NCBI RefSeq assembly: GCF_905475345.1
Contig: NC_066588.1
Span: 4,212,501 to 4,276,500 of the forward strand
DNA length: 64,000 bases
Source of the DNA: Vespula vulgaris
Lineage: Eukaryota; Arthropoda; Insecta; Hymenoptera; Vespidae
Direction of reading: 5' to 3'
Notes under the pieces: generated by a model
What the model saw: the letters and a program-made list of their open reading frames with translations, nothing else
The model's database searches: none
Told to the model about the DNA's origin: nothing
Position numbers and translations under genes: made by a program
Shown: one piece after another, positions 24,532 through 39,092 of the stretch
Numbering within the stretch: position 1 is the first letter of the stretch
How the letters are laid out: each line of letters opens with the position of its first letter

Positions 24532-27466
24532 AATGTATGGATATAAATGAAAAATTGAATGTGTATAAAAAATATTTCCAACAAAACATACTCGTTCTTT
24601 TTCCTCTTTTTTTACAAATAATATTGTTACGGAGAATATTTCATAGCCGTTGTAAAAAGTATATGTTCTTATTTTAAAGAGAAAATTAAAAAATAAAAAA
24701 CTAGACCTTAAAATGATGAAATTGAAGTCATCCACTAAATAAAAAACAATCGATCGCCGTAACATTTTTCACTCCAAGTCTGATAACTCTTTTTTTTTTA
24801 TCGAACAATTTTACTCAAAAACGTCCTGTTTTCCAGATACAAAATTTATTAATTTAGTATATTCGATACACATACATACATACATATATATATATATATA
24901 TCTTATCTGTAGATATAAATGCATATGTATACGTAATCAACACTTTATTTCGAACACCCGATATATATAAGAATAGTTCTCTTTTTTTCTCATATCTACA
25001 GAGCATATATACATAAATACATATATAGACGTAACCAACGCTTTATTTTGAACATTGAGTATATGTGTGTGTGTGTGTGTGTGTACATATGTATGCATAT
25101 ACCTTTTATATATATATGTGTGTGTGTGTAACATATATATATACATATATACATAATACATAGACGTAACCAATGTCGATTCGAACTGACTATGTTGATT
25201 TTGGCACGTGAAAATTCAATAGACGTTGGCACGCAAGCTTGGCCACTCCTTTTGCCTAGAGCTCTTTTTAGATGTGGAAACATTGTTGTTGAATTCGTTG
25301 AAACGTGTTCAAGATTCATTTTCATAAGATCGCCAAAAATATTCTCACCATTCTCGAAATAGAAATTAAAATTTCTGATGGTATTCGTTTGATCTAATTT
25401 ATATTGGATCAAATTGAGAATGAATGTTATGATAGTGTATTTTCTTTTTTTTTTCTTTTTTTTTTTTACTTTTTTTTTTAAACGTGTAAAATAACAATGT
25501 TGACTGATACGTTTGAACTATTGTAATATATTCAAATTATTAAAAATCGTCAAAAAAATCCACATTACAAATTATCGTAAAATCCAAAATCAAAATATCT
25601 TCTATCTGTATATTTAAGTAAGAAAAAAAAAAAAAGAACAGACAGAAGAAAATTTATTAAATAAAAATTCAAACTTTGGTTAGACATACCATTAGCAACT
25701 TTTTTTTACTAAACATATATATGTACGTATATATAAAATATTAAATCGTTGAGAATTATCGAACGCAGTAAAATATTTTTCAAAAGTTCGATCGTGCACA
25801 CAATGGTACTGTTAAAGGAAACACTTTTAGAGTAACTTCGAACTCCGATCGTATGCAAAAATAAGTCACGTTCTAAAGTAAAGAAAGTAAAACGTCGTTG
25901 AATAAGAGAAAAATATGACGAAAGAAAGAAAGAAAATGAAAGAGAGAGAGAGAGAGAGAGAGAGAGAAGGAGAGAAATAAACGAGAGGTAAAAAAAAAAC
26001 AAAAAGAAACACTCACATATGATGGCTTGCACTTTGGCTTTGTCGAGTGCCGGTTTAACCGGACGTTCGGTTGCAGTTCCTGCACGACTCCAACGTTGTC
26101 CCGTGACAGAACATGTAGCTAGTTCCGTTGGGCTGAATAATATAGCAGCGAGGCCACGGGTCAACTTCCGATAATCGCTCCATTTCACAGCCCTTAGTTG
26201 TTCCTCGCAAACGGCTATGCCCTCGCCTAAATGAACCTGCAACGAATGAACAGTAACGACCACGATGATAAAGACGTTGAGACGTTTTAAAGAAATATTA
26301 AATAAAAAAGTAGAGGAAATTAAAAAATAAAAAAAAATTAATAAATAAATAAATAAAAATAAATAAATACATCCTCTTTTATTCATATTCGTAATGGTGG
26401 TGATGGTGGTGATAGATTATTAACGGGAAAAAGATGGAGAGTGAAAAAAGAAAAGAAAAAAGAATGAGAAGAGAATAAAAAAGAAAAGGTAATTATTTTT
26501 CATATGTTTTTGTAATAGTGATGGTGGTAGTAATATTGATGAAAAAAAAAAAAAAATGAACGAGAAAAAAATGTGCGTGAGAAAAAGATTTTTAAAGTAT
26601 ATTCCTTTTTATACGCTTACTCAGTGATCAAATAATAGAAGTATTGCAATGAATAGTAATAATAGTAGGAGCAGTAGTATTGATAAGAAAAATGAAGTTG
26701 AAAGAAAGTAAAAAGTGAAAGAAGATTATCAAAAAAAGAAAAAAAAAGATGATTTTATGTGATTATGTAGTAGTAGTAGTAACATAGATCGTTTGAATCA
26801 TTATTATATACACACACACAGACGCATCACTTGGTGTGTGATGAAAAGGCGAAAAGAAGATTAAGGGTAGTCGATAAGCGAAGGTTAATACGAAAAGCAA
26901 GGATGTCTAGGGATATATATAACTGGAGGTTGTTGTCGGATGAATGCCAAGCGTTCATTAAAGCCGATAATTAATAACGAGAATGTGACACCAGACAAAA
27001 TAGCCACGTTATATATCGTTATATGAAAATTTTCTTAGTGAATCAGATTACTGTGAGAAATATGACTATCATTAAATATCCTTAAAAAAAAAACAAAAAA
27101 GCAAAAAAAAAGAAAAGAAAAGCAAAAAAAAGAAGAAAATCGAAAAAAAAAAATAAACTCACCACACCGTCCGGCGAGGGTTCTTCAAATCCACGAAAAG
27201 CTGGCATGGCCGCCGGTGGCGTCGTTCTCATATCCAATGGCAACCAATCGCTTCTGGAGGGTGAGTTACCGTGCACGGATGGAGACATATGTTTGCCACC
27301 CCTTGTACCTAATCGCGGCCTGCCGCGACGCACCCTTCGCGCTGGAAAAATTCACGAAAAAATGCGATAGGCATTAATACTTCGGCCATTTTTTTTATTA
27401 ACCTCACTTGTTATTTATTCTTCTTGAAGTTCGTAAAATATCGAACTTTTCTTTCTTTTCTTTCAT

Positions 27467-27521
<55 letters not shown>

Positions 27522-27622
27522 TTTTGTATTGTATATATATATATATATGTATATTTAAACCAAATTGAGAGAATTTACTCAGCGTTCTGTAAAAAGTTTT
27601 TCTACGAAAAATTTCTCTTCTC

Positions 27623-27669
<47 letters not shown>

Positions 27670-27854
27670 ACTCTTTTTTATATACGTTCTTGAGTTCTTT
27701 CTCTTATCATTATTATAGTTTCAATATTTCTTTCTCCAAAAGATCAAACTTTTCCTATAGAATGTAAAAGCATTCATAGATGATATTCAAAAGTTAGGAG
27801 TTAGAAAGACAGTCGGAGTTAGCAATGATCTCTTTCTCCTTCTCTCTCTTTCTC

Positions 27855-27926
<72 letters not shown>

Positions 27927-28063
27927 GTTACGCGGTTTGAAACAATGTAGTTGTTGCTTTTGGAATAACTATCCACCGAGTGTCGTCTAAAGGATAAACA
28001 ATGATAAAGTGTATGTGTGTGTGTATATATATGTGTGTATATATATAACGTCCCTGTGCTGAG

Positions 28064-28099
<36 letters not shown>

Positions 28100-29621
28100 A
28101 GTTATATTCAATGAATACATTTCCTGTAAAATATTGTCACTTGTAAACATAACCGGAACTTTGCTGAATCCAAATGTGTCCCAGTAGTATTTCCACATTC
28201 GCATATGAAATTGTATTACATCGTTTATTCATGTAAAATTGTGATCATTTATTTATATAAAATCTCCGATTGAAATTGAATCAAGTTTTAAAAAATCGAT
28301 ATATGTATGCGTACATATTTTTATACATATACGTATGTACGCGCGCGCGCGTGTGTGTGTGTGTGTGTTTAATTTTATTAAATATCGATCGATAAAGGAG
28401 TTCACGCGGTTAAGAGAAGTTTGGTATTGGTTAAAAAATTTTAATTTTTTTCTCCTTTGTTGGTTCTTTTTTTTATTCTTTTCTTTTCCTTTTTTTTTTG
28501 TTCGTTCGTTTTTCTCTTCTACCTTCCTTTTTTCCTTTTCTTTCTTTCGTTTTACCATGGTCCCGGACTTTAACCGAGCTCATTGTGCCACCCACAAACT
28601 TTTTTCATTATCGTATATTACGATATAGGTATATAGATATCCTTTATTTTATTTTGTACGATGAAGGGAATATTCGTGAAAAGAAGAAAAAAAAAAAAAG
28701 AAAGAAAGAAAAGAAATTAAATAAATATATCCAATCGTAATGTGACTAATGAAAAGAATGTTGACATCGTTATAAATAGTTAGAAAATTAATTAATATAT
28801 TTCAAATAATTATTGAAAAGTATTTCTACTCCCTTACATGTTACATTTGTTATATCAAAAAATTAATCTTTTGAAACGTTCTTTTCTTTTTTATTTTGTA
28901 ATGGTTTGTCACAAAAAAAGAAACAATAAAATCAAACTGATTTTTTTAACGTTACTATATTTAGTAATCTATATAAAATCACCTTATATATATATACATA
29001 TTATTTTATATATTATTATTATATTATATATTATAATAATATTATTATACATAATATTATATATAAAAGAAATATATATATATATATATAAAATACGGAT
29101 AGAAACATTTCACCTTAGATTGCAAGAAAGAATAAAAACGAAATTCGAGATAAAGTGAAGTGAATGGAGAAAGAAAAAAGAAAGAAAACGAAATTAAATG
29201 AGAGAGAAAGAGAAAAACATCAAAAAGAAAAAAGTAATACAAAAGAAAATTAAGTATATCTTCAATAAAATTCGAAAGACGAGAGAATAGGCAACGATCA
29301 AAGTTCGTTCGAGCGATTACACGTTGTAATTAGCACAGTAGATAGAAGAATTAGACATGATTAAAGGATATACCGATATAGTCTTCTCTCTTTCTCTTTC
29401 TCTCTCTCCTTCTCTCTTTCTCTTTCATTGGTAACCCTTTTATTTGACCGTCAGTCTTATCTATCATGAGTTCCGCAATCAAGTGGATTTCAAGATATCC
29501 TATGTACCAGAATCTCTCTGAGCTTTTATTTTACAGATTCAGACTCTTTCAATTTCGACAATCCTCGTCCGAATCCATTTTTATTCGTTATTGAAATAAT
29601 ACGGACGAGTAGTTTCTTCCT

Positions 29622-29656
<35 letters not shown>

Positions 29657-32642
29657 ATGTATCTATCTATTTCTCTCTTTTATATCTATTCTAATGAATT
29701 CACGCGAATTCGAAGTCAACGTAGCGAAATATATATCGCTACGTTTTCGATAATAAAGGGTAATAAAAAAAAAAATATAAAAAAAAAAAAGAAGAAATGT
29801 ACATTGTTAATTGTTATAGGCATTATATAGGGGTTAGTTAGATAAATTTCTACGGTTTGGCGATTGTGTATTTGATATGAGCAGAAGGTAAAATAAAATA
29901 AAGTTAAAATAAAATATTTTTAATAGTTCGGGCGAAGTGGATTTATTTTTTTTTTTACCCCCGTCTCTTTCCTTTTTTTTCTTTTCTTTTTTATTTTTTT
30001 TTATTTTTACGGGAACGTTGACTGCGACGAGAAGCTTTTTATCGGATTCTTTTTGTTAAAACTTCTTTCAGATAAAATATATAGATATATAACACTGATA
30101 ATAAACGACGAGACTACAAATAAATATGAAATGAAAATGGAAGTTAAACGAGAAAACTTTGTCCTCGTTAAAAATTATTATTTGATGGATGATTATTATT
30201 GATAGATCATTTTTTAAAGATAAATCTTTAGAAAGATAATAAAATGTATACATATATCGATATATATTTTTTATTGATATGTATATATATATATGTGTGT
30301 GTGTATGTGTGTGTGTATTTTATAAATAATAATAATCGTGACTACAACAGTTACAATTATTGTTTATTGGTGTATAAAAAATAAATAAATAATATTAATA
30401 TTAATTTCTAATGGAAAAATTCCAAGTTACTCTTATGACTTGTTAACGTTAGATGTTTAATATAAAAGTTCATGAATAATGCAAATCGTTTAGAGTCAAA
30501 CAATATAATGTAATAAACCGAGATACTTTTCAGCTTTTGATCAACTGTAAAATGAGATGCCAAGTAGGATAAGCAAAGTTGCTTGACTTTTCATTAAGAA
30601 GATTTTTTTTAAGAAAATATGAAGAACGAGAGAAAAGGAGATATCGTATCTATTGACATTTTGACACGTCCGATGTAGAAAAGGAAATGAAGCAGAATAA
30701 ATAAAATAAGAAGAAGAAGAAGAAGAAGATAAAAGAAGCATGAAAAAATGAAGGAAATAAAGAAAAAGATAAAGAAAGAAGATATAATAAGACGATGAAG
30801 AAAGAAAATATAATAGGACATTGAGAAAAAAAATAATTATATAATAAGACAATCAAGAAGAAAATATAATAAGATGATGAAGATAAAAATATAATAATAC
30901 GATGATGATAAAAATATAATATAATAAGATGATGAAGAATAATAAAGATGAAGACGAATAAGAAGATGATTAACAAAAAGAAAATTACGAACAAAAATAA
31001 TATGGGAGAACAATAAGAAGATAAAGAGAAATGAGAAGAAAATAATAAGGAAGGCTAATAAGAAGATGAAGATGAAGAAAGAAAAAAAAATTACGAAGAT
31101 AAAGAGGGAGAAGGATAAGAAGATAATGAAGATAATATATAGATGAAAAAGAGAAATAAGAAGCAAATAGAATGGAAGGGAAGAAAAGTACGATGATGAA
31201 GAGAAATAAAAATGAAGGAAGTTTAATAGAAATAAAAATAAAAGTAATCGAAACGAAGTAAAAATAAAAGATGATGAAGTGGAATAAAAAATAAAGATAT
31301 AAGAAGAAATAAAAATAAAAAGAAACCATTCGATCGGCCAATAAGTAAGATCGTAATTTGTAATAATTTATATTGAAATGAGTAACATTAGTATCGTTTG
31401 TTGAAAATGTTTTGTAAGTTATATTTAAACAAATACTATCGTATTTTGTATTGTAAAAAATGTTGTATTGTTTGATATCTTACGTCTAAATAAATAACAT
31501 CACGTAATATATTGATCTTAATTTACTACAAAAATACTTGATATTTTGTATCTAAATAAAGTAACATCATAGATAATATTTTGTTTACTAAAACAATTTT
31601 TGATATTTAATGGCTAAAAAATCAACGCTAATATTTTCTACGTTGGATAATTCAAATTATAAAGACGTTGATCGATCAATCCGAAAGAAAAAAAAAAGAA
31701 AAGAAAAGAAAAGAGAAGAAACAAAGAGAGGACAAAGAAGAAGAAACTTAAAAAAAAAAAAAGATAAGAAAATTTTTGTCGAAAAGGTAAAAGCAAACTG
31801 AAAAGAGCTAGGGATGAAAAAAAAGGAGAGGAAACTTGAAAGTAAAATAATAAGATTTCAATCGGAAGGCAAAGAAAGGAAAACTAGAAAGACACTAGGA
31901 CAAAGAAATGGAGGATAAAACTTGAAAGAAAAATAGGAACAAACTACTAGAAAGAAAAATAAGAAGATTCAAGTCGTAAGAAAATAAGAATGAGAAAATA
32001 ACTAGAAAAACATTAGATAAAGAAAAAGGAAGAAGAAACTTGAAAAGAAAGATAAGGAGATTCGAGTCAGAAAAAAAAAAAGGATAAATAACTAGAAAAA
32101 TATTAGATATAGAAAAAAAAGAAAAAAGAGAGAAGAGACTAGGAAGCGAAGGAAGAAAAATCACAAGGAACTAGGATGAAAAGGAAGAAGAAGAAGAATA
32201 ACAAAAAAAAAGAAAAGAAGAAAAAGAAAAAAGAAATTAGAAAGTAAAGGAAGAAGAAACGAAGAAGAAAAAAATGAGGGTAGAAGAACCCTCTACAGTC
32301 GATGACCAATGATTGGAATTTGCTATGACCTTTGGATTCCAAGGTGGAAAGGTGGAAAGGTCGATCGTTCCATAGAACATTCTGGATTACTCGAAACACC
32401 CGAACCAATCGATGATCCCTGCCACGTTCGCGTACCTATATAACATTACTCGGATGATAGTAGCATATTGAAACTAGCTATGCCCAGAATAATAGGAACA
32501 TACGCAACTGCTGTTGCGCTTCCCGTTACGGCTATGTAATATCCTACTCCTTCCTTGGACTATAGATCCAAACATTGTATAGCTCTCGGCATTTTCGGAT
32601 CGCGTTACATTGTTCTAAAATTATCTAGGATATATATTTTTA

Positions 32643-32688
<46 letters not shown>

Positions 32689-32988
32689 TATATATCATCT
32701 ATGTGTGTCTGTCTGTCTGTCTGTCTCTGTGTGTGGATGTGTTCGTGTGTGTGGATAGTTAACACAAGCGTACGAAAAAAATATGGAAATCGACGTATAC
32801 ATAGGATTAATTTTCTACGTGCATGTAATCTCCATAAAAATACGATAATCTTATACTTGCTCCTTAACCATCCCTTTCTATACCTTCAACCCCTCCATGA
32901 TTAGTTCGCACGTGTATATATATAATATAATCGACACTTGGTACCCCACATTTTTCTCATTTATATTCACGAATAGTATAATTATATC

Positions 32989-33021
<33 letters not shown>

Positions 33022-36000
33022 TACTATACTATAATATATACTTACTATGTACTATAAGTATATTATATTATTCAGTAAAAATAATAGTAACTAACTATTA
33101 AGTAATATCATAAATGTACTATATACTATAATATAAGTAATACAGTATTACTTTCATTTTTATATAATATTCTTATAAATGCTATACGACAAACTACGGA
33201 TTGTATAACAAATAAATCGTTCCTTTCTTTTTCGAACTTTTTTCATAAAAAGATTAAAAGAGATCATGCGACCGGATCTAACAAGATATCGGATTAACTT
33301 CGTGATAGTATTTACCGTAGAAATGATTAAATCCTTTCTCAGATCTTTTTCGTCTTCCTTATCATCTCTTTTTTTTTTCTTTTTTCCTTTCTCTTTTTCT
33401 TTTTAGACAATGACTATCCTCTTGAAATTATATTATCCGTACCAAAATCGATTTCATTTCAAGTAACTATATTCTGACTATAATAAGCCAGTCGTCGCCA
33501 TTTTACAATTAGAAAATTATTTGCTTCGAACGAGAACGTTTATCCATCCGTCCTATTATCCTTTTCAAAATTTCAATTACTTTTTTCGTTTCTCCGAAAC
33601 TCCGTAAATTAATTTTCTTATGTTTTCCTTTTCTTCCTCCGCCATTTTGAATTATTATTACAATTAGGTTAGGAAAGTAACACCACGTTGCACCATTCGT
33701 TGTTCTCCAATTGGTTTATTCTCATCTCTTGCAGACTCCTCTAATGATTTTATTAATATCTCCGAGTGGTTTATTTCTCTCTCTCTCTTTCTCATTATAT
33801 ATATGTATATATACATATATATATATAGACACACATATGTATCTATCTCTTTCTCTATTTTATCGTCTTAACATTGTTTCCAGAGTTTATCGAGACTACT
33901 ATCCACAAAGTTTCAGCTCGTTTCGTTTCGTAACATTCGTAACAGAGGAAACGAATGTTTCATCATCGTTCGTTGAGGAAAAACCGATATTTATGATATC
34001 ACCGATATATACAGGTATAGTGTATACGAATAGATATATTCTGGTACGTGATGCATCGTGTAGATCAATATGTCGATTTACAAAATGATGACAGATTCTG
34101 CATGACAATGACGAACAACTAACTATTACACATGAGAATTCTGTAATATCGAATTAAAAATCAACATACACGGGAAAAGCTGCAATAACGTTCGGTTTCA
34201 AGTTTCTTGCTTTTCATTTTTTTTTGTTTTATTTTTTTTTTTTTATTTGTATATTATTTTTTTTCTTCTTCTTCGCTTTTTTTTTCGACTTTCATAATCA
34301 ACGACGTTTTATTTCATGAACGAAATGATTGTTTTCGGATGACGTTCGTCTAAATGGAAATTTTATATATCGTGATTATGAATTTTTTTTGGTGTCTTTC
34401 TTTCTTTTTTTATAAATAATGATATTTCATTCGATACAATAATAATTATAATCTTTTTTTGAGACTATAAAGATGACCTAAAAAATAGAAATTTTTTTTT
34501 ATCGACTCACTTCTTGTCCCTTTTTTTTTTTTGTATAAATAATGATACTTTCTTTCCCAATGAAATAACAATTATAATTTTTACTAAGTGTGATTAAGTT
34601 TTCATTTTCGTTTTTCTTCATTCCCATCCTTTTTTTTCTTTGTTTCTTGAACCTCAACAAAATATTTCTTTTTTATAAAACAATAATTGAAAATTTTTCT
34701 TCAATAAAGATATTTAAATGGAAATTTTCAAAAATAGAAATTAAAAAAATGTATATTATTTTTAACTTTTAAACGTCATTATCAGGTATCTTAGTTTATA
34801 AAATACATAATTGACGACGAGAAAATGATGGCATGCTCAGAGTAATTCAACACGAGAGATCGAGAAGAGTGAATAAGGCGTTCGTTAGTGCACTATCAAT
34901 CATGTACTCTTGACACGTCGACGCTTCAGCATTACACTTCTTACCAAAGTTTCTCATACTTCCGTATTATATATTATTATTAACAAATACACAGATATGA
35001 CTTTTATATATATATATATATATATATATGACTAATAATAATTGGTAATAATTTTTAATGTAAGCATATTAACACCATAAGATAAAAAGAATTGGATAAA
35101 ATAAAATTAAAAAGAAAAAAAAAGAAGGAACGAAAAAGAAAAAAACGGAGACATAAGAAATAAAATAATAAACTATATAAAAAAATAATTTAAAGGAGAC
35201 ACGACGTGAGTGATATTACGAACGAGTTTATCCTAGCCGTTTAATCTATCCGATGATTTTGTTTCTTCGTTCCTCCTTTTTTTTCAAGAGAGAAAGATAG
35301 AAAGAGAGAAAGATGGAGGATGAAAGGGATGGGAACATTTTTATTTCACGTCACTCGGACGGCGATCTCGAAAACTTTTACTCGATAGGAAGCCCCGCTG
35401 TCAACTTCAGCGATACGCTTCATTGAATCTTTGATATTCCGGGAAGAGAAAGAAAATATGAAAAAGAAAGGAAGAAAGAACACAAAAAAAAAGGAAAAGA
35501 GAAATAAGAGGAAATAAAGAAAGACGAAGACAGGAATAGAGACAGAGAAAGAGAAAGGGGTGAGAGAAAAGGAGAGAAGGAGAAAAAGAAAAAAAAAGAT
35601 TACGAACGAGAATCGATTAAGCGGAAAAAACTTCTCGTTTTAACGAGCTTTTCATGCATCGCTAGGAAGGATCAAGGATAGAGAGATATAATACCTCGTG
35701 GACAGCCGCTGTCCTTTGACCTGTCGAGAAAGGATTGGAAAAAGAGACGAGGAGAGCAACGACGTCCTCGATGAACGACAAATTTTCCCATTTTTCTCGT
35801 TCGAAATTTAGTCGGGTTAAACCCGATGAAAAGAAGCAAAAATGAGAGAGAAAGAAAGAGAAAAAAGGGGGGAAAAAAAAGGAAGAAGGAAAAAGGGAAA
35901 GGGAACAAACATTTCTTTGAAATTTTCATTCGTTTTCTATTTTTCTTTCTCGAATATCTCTGAAAAAAAAAGAAAAAAGAAAAAGAAGATAAAGAAAGAA

Positions 36001-36049
36001 AAGGAAAAAAAATAACAACGACAACATACTACAAAAATCTATTTCGAGC

Positions 36050-36107
<58 letters not shown>

Positions 36108-38265
36108 CTTGTTTCTTTCTCTATTTTTTATTTTCTTTTAATATTCACGCAACACGTTGGATAAGATATTTTATTTTACTTTTTCTTTTGTGACTTTCAC
36201 GAAAATAATAAGAACGAAAAATGTTCCTAGCCTTGTCCAACGAGGAGGCATCATTTCTTTAAATATTTTTTCATTTTTCAACGAAACAAAGTGACGGAAC
36301 AAAAGAAAAATATTTAAAAAATAAAACAAACAAACGGACAAACAAACAAAAAGAAAGAAAGAAAAAAGAAAACAATGTGTCCCCGTAACAAATTTAAAAA
36401 TCAAATGACGTGACGCGTTCGTTGAAATTCGATGAAAATGGACTGTTTTTCGTTTCCCTTTCTTTTCCTTGCTTTTCTTTTTTTTTTTTTTTGAATTTTT
36501 CCCGTTCGATTTTATTTATAAATAAAAAGATAACAAGAAAAATTGTCAGAGATCGTCTCTATGAACAAATCATATCTTTAAAACGTTTTTTTCGATGAAG
36601 TAACAAAAAAAAAATAAAATAAAAAAAAAATTAAAAAAGACAACGTGTTACCATAACAAATTCAAAAATCACATCACGTTCGTTGAAATTCGTTAAAGAC
36701 GAACTATTTTTTCTTTTTCTTTTTCTTTGATTTTCGCGCTCAATTCGTTCGTTATATATTCGTTCGATCCAACGATTTTCCAACACGATCGTTATAATCG
36801 TTGTTCCTATGTCTCACGAGAATAACTCGGATTTAGTTCGGTGAAAATTTATTGACGCATTCCGGAAATAATTTATTTTTACGCGGTTGTTCAATATGTA
36901 GAGTACGTAGTACGTATCGTATAAAAAGCAACGACGGCATATCGTTCCAAAGCTCGGTGTGAGAAATCTGCGAGATTTTTCTTCCATCTCTTGCCAGAGA
37001 ATAGTCGATAACGTTTATTTTTCTCCACATGATCGTTCCTGTGTTTCTTCTCGTTCGAGAAACAAACAGATCTATCTTTCTATGCCTTTCTCTCTCTCTC
37101 TCTCTCTTTTGAATATTCAAAATTCAAACTCGAAAATAAAAATATCGAACTCGAAATTTCAATATTTCATCGATAAACGCCTTTCTTAATCTGATTATTA
37201 TAAAATTTACTAGTTATTCCCTTTCTTTTGCTTCTCATGTTTCTTTTCTTGTTTACGAAAAGGAAAATAAAAACGTTGTGTTTTTCCTTTTTTCTTTTTC
37301 TTTTTTTTTTTTTTGCTTTTCTTATATTTTCTTTTTTCGTTTTGATCGATAAAAATTTTAAGACTAATCGAGTCTTCGAACTGCGTCCGTTCGAGAATTT
37401 TAAATAATAATCGATTTAATGACCATTTGGAAATTAATTAATTTATTTTTCTTTTTGATTGTTTTTTCTTTTTTTTTCTATCAGAAAGAAAAATAAAAAT
37501 AATGAAGATAACGGGGGCATATTCAATTTCTGCTTTTTTTTTTTTTTTTTTTTTTTTGATCGACACGAGTATAAAAATAAATTGATCACAGTGTTTATCC
37601 GGTCAGTAGAATTTCAAAATAAAATCGAGAGAATAAACATTTTCAAATTTATTCTCAAATTTCTTCTTGCGTTTCTGTCTCTACGAAAAAAGAAAATAAA
37701 AGGAAAAATAACAGAAGAAATACACCGACAACACTCATATTTCTCCTCTCTTCTCGAATATATATATATATATAGAAAAGAAAGAGAAAGATCCATCGAA
37801 TCTTTCATTTCCATAAAAATTATAAATAAAATCGAAATGCGAAAAAATAATTTCGAAATGAATTTAATCCTTCGTTTTCCTCGATATTATAATTCATAAT
37901 TTAATTTGATACGTTGCAATTTTATTTCCCTTTCTTTCCTTCTTTATTTAAATAATCAGAACAAAAAATTTAATAAGCGAAATAAAAAAATTTGATTTCG
38001 AATTTTTCGAAAGAAGATCAACAAAGTCGAATGTAATTTTTAGTGATGTCCGCTATTGTAAATAACGTGTTACAAAAATAAAAAATTAAAAGTGAAAGAA
38101 GAAAGAAGAAAATAGAGAAAAAGAAACAGATGCAAAACGCATCTTCATTTATTATCATCTCCCATATGTTACGATTTATGTGGAAAGATAAACAGCTGAC
38201 AAGAAAGTCACGAGACATTTTTTGTCACGAATATAATCGATTGTTTGCATTTCTGAAAAGATGTA

Positions 38266-38311
<46 letters not shown>

Positions 38312-39039
38312 ATCCATTTATTAAGATATATACGAACGTACACATACATATGTACGATATGAATATAAATAGCTTTCGGATGACACATTAATTCCCGTTG
38401 TAATTAGAAATTCATTAAAGTAAAGATCGATATCAGGTAAAGCGCATTTACCTGTGCTACTGATAGAAAAAAAAGAAATAATGAAAAGGATTTTTAAAAA
38501 AAAACCAGAAGAACAATAAAAAAAAGAAAAAAGAAAGGAAAGAAGAGAAAAGAAAGAAGGAAAATGTAGCTCCGTTTAATCGAGCTTTAATAAAAAAGGC
38601 TTCCATTCGAATATCGACTTTTTAATTTAAAATCAAATTATTAGAACTCGATCAATGTAAGTACATGTACGTAGGCGTGACACGTTTTCATGCAAATTCT
38701 CCGTTAATTAACATATTTATCACAGAGTCTGAAGGGACTACGAAGGTTTCTTTCCATTTTTATCTCTTTTTTTCTTTCTCTTTAATTAAAACAGCAGTTT
38801 TGACGTTTTTACGAAAGATTCCTTTCGATAAAAACATCGAATAAAAAAAATTTATTTAAAAGTTTATCCCAGTTATATATATATATACATATCAATGTAT
38901 GTATACACACACACACATATATATATACACACACACGCACATATATATATACATATATATACATACGTACGTATTACGTTTACCCAAATGCATCATACCC
39001 TCATTTTAATAATTTTTTACCAACAAAAGAAAAAGAAAG

Positions 39040-39092
<53 letters not shown>

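Larger units (their letters stand above)
18466..26016 (-). other. BEN-isoform intron 7'
   Basis: GTGAGT...TTTCAG, 7.55 kb, splitting the BEN domain. Dominated by degenerate tandem repeats (19.1-20.3, 22.2-23.4, 24.1-24.4, 24.9-25.2 kb) and microsatellites. No exon seen inside. Confidence 0.7.

Noticed and set aside
30541..31341. Several minus ORFs that look like multi-pass membrane proteins
   Set aside because: Phe/Ile/Leu/Ser content comes from the purine-rich plus strand; no start context, splice sites or conserved motif.
33711..34088. 125-codon plus ORF
   Set aside because: Runs through a TATA/CTCT microsatellite; the later part is only moderately protein-like and has no donor.
36833..37120. 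95-codon minus ORF with a varied sequence in its last 75 residues
   Set aside because: The plus strand of the same bases is also open and protein-like, and no splice signal or phase agreement links it to the BTB gene.
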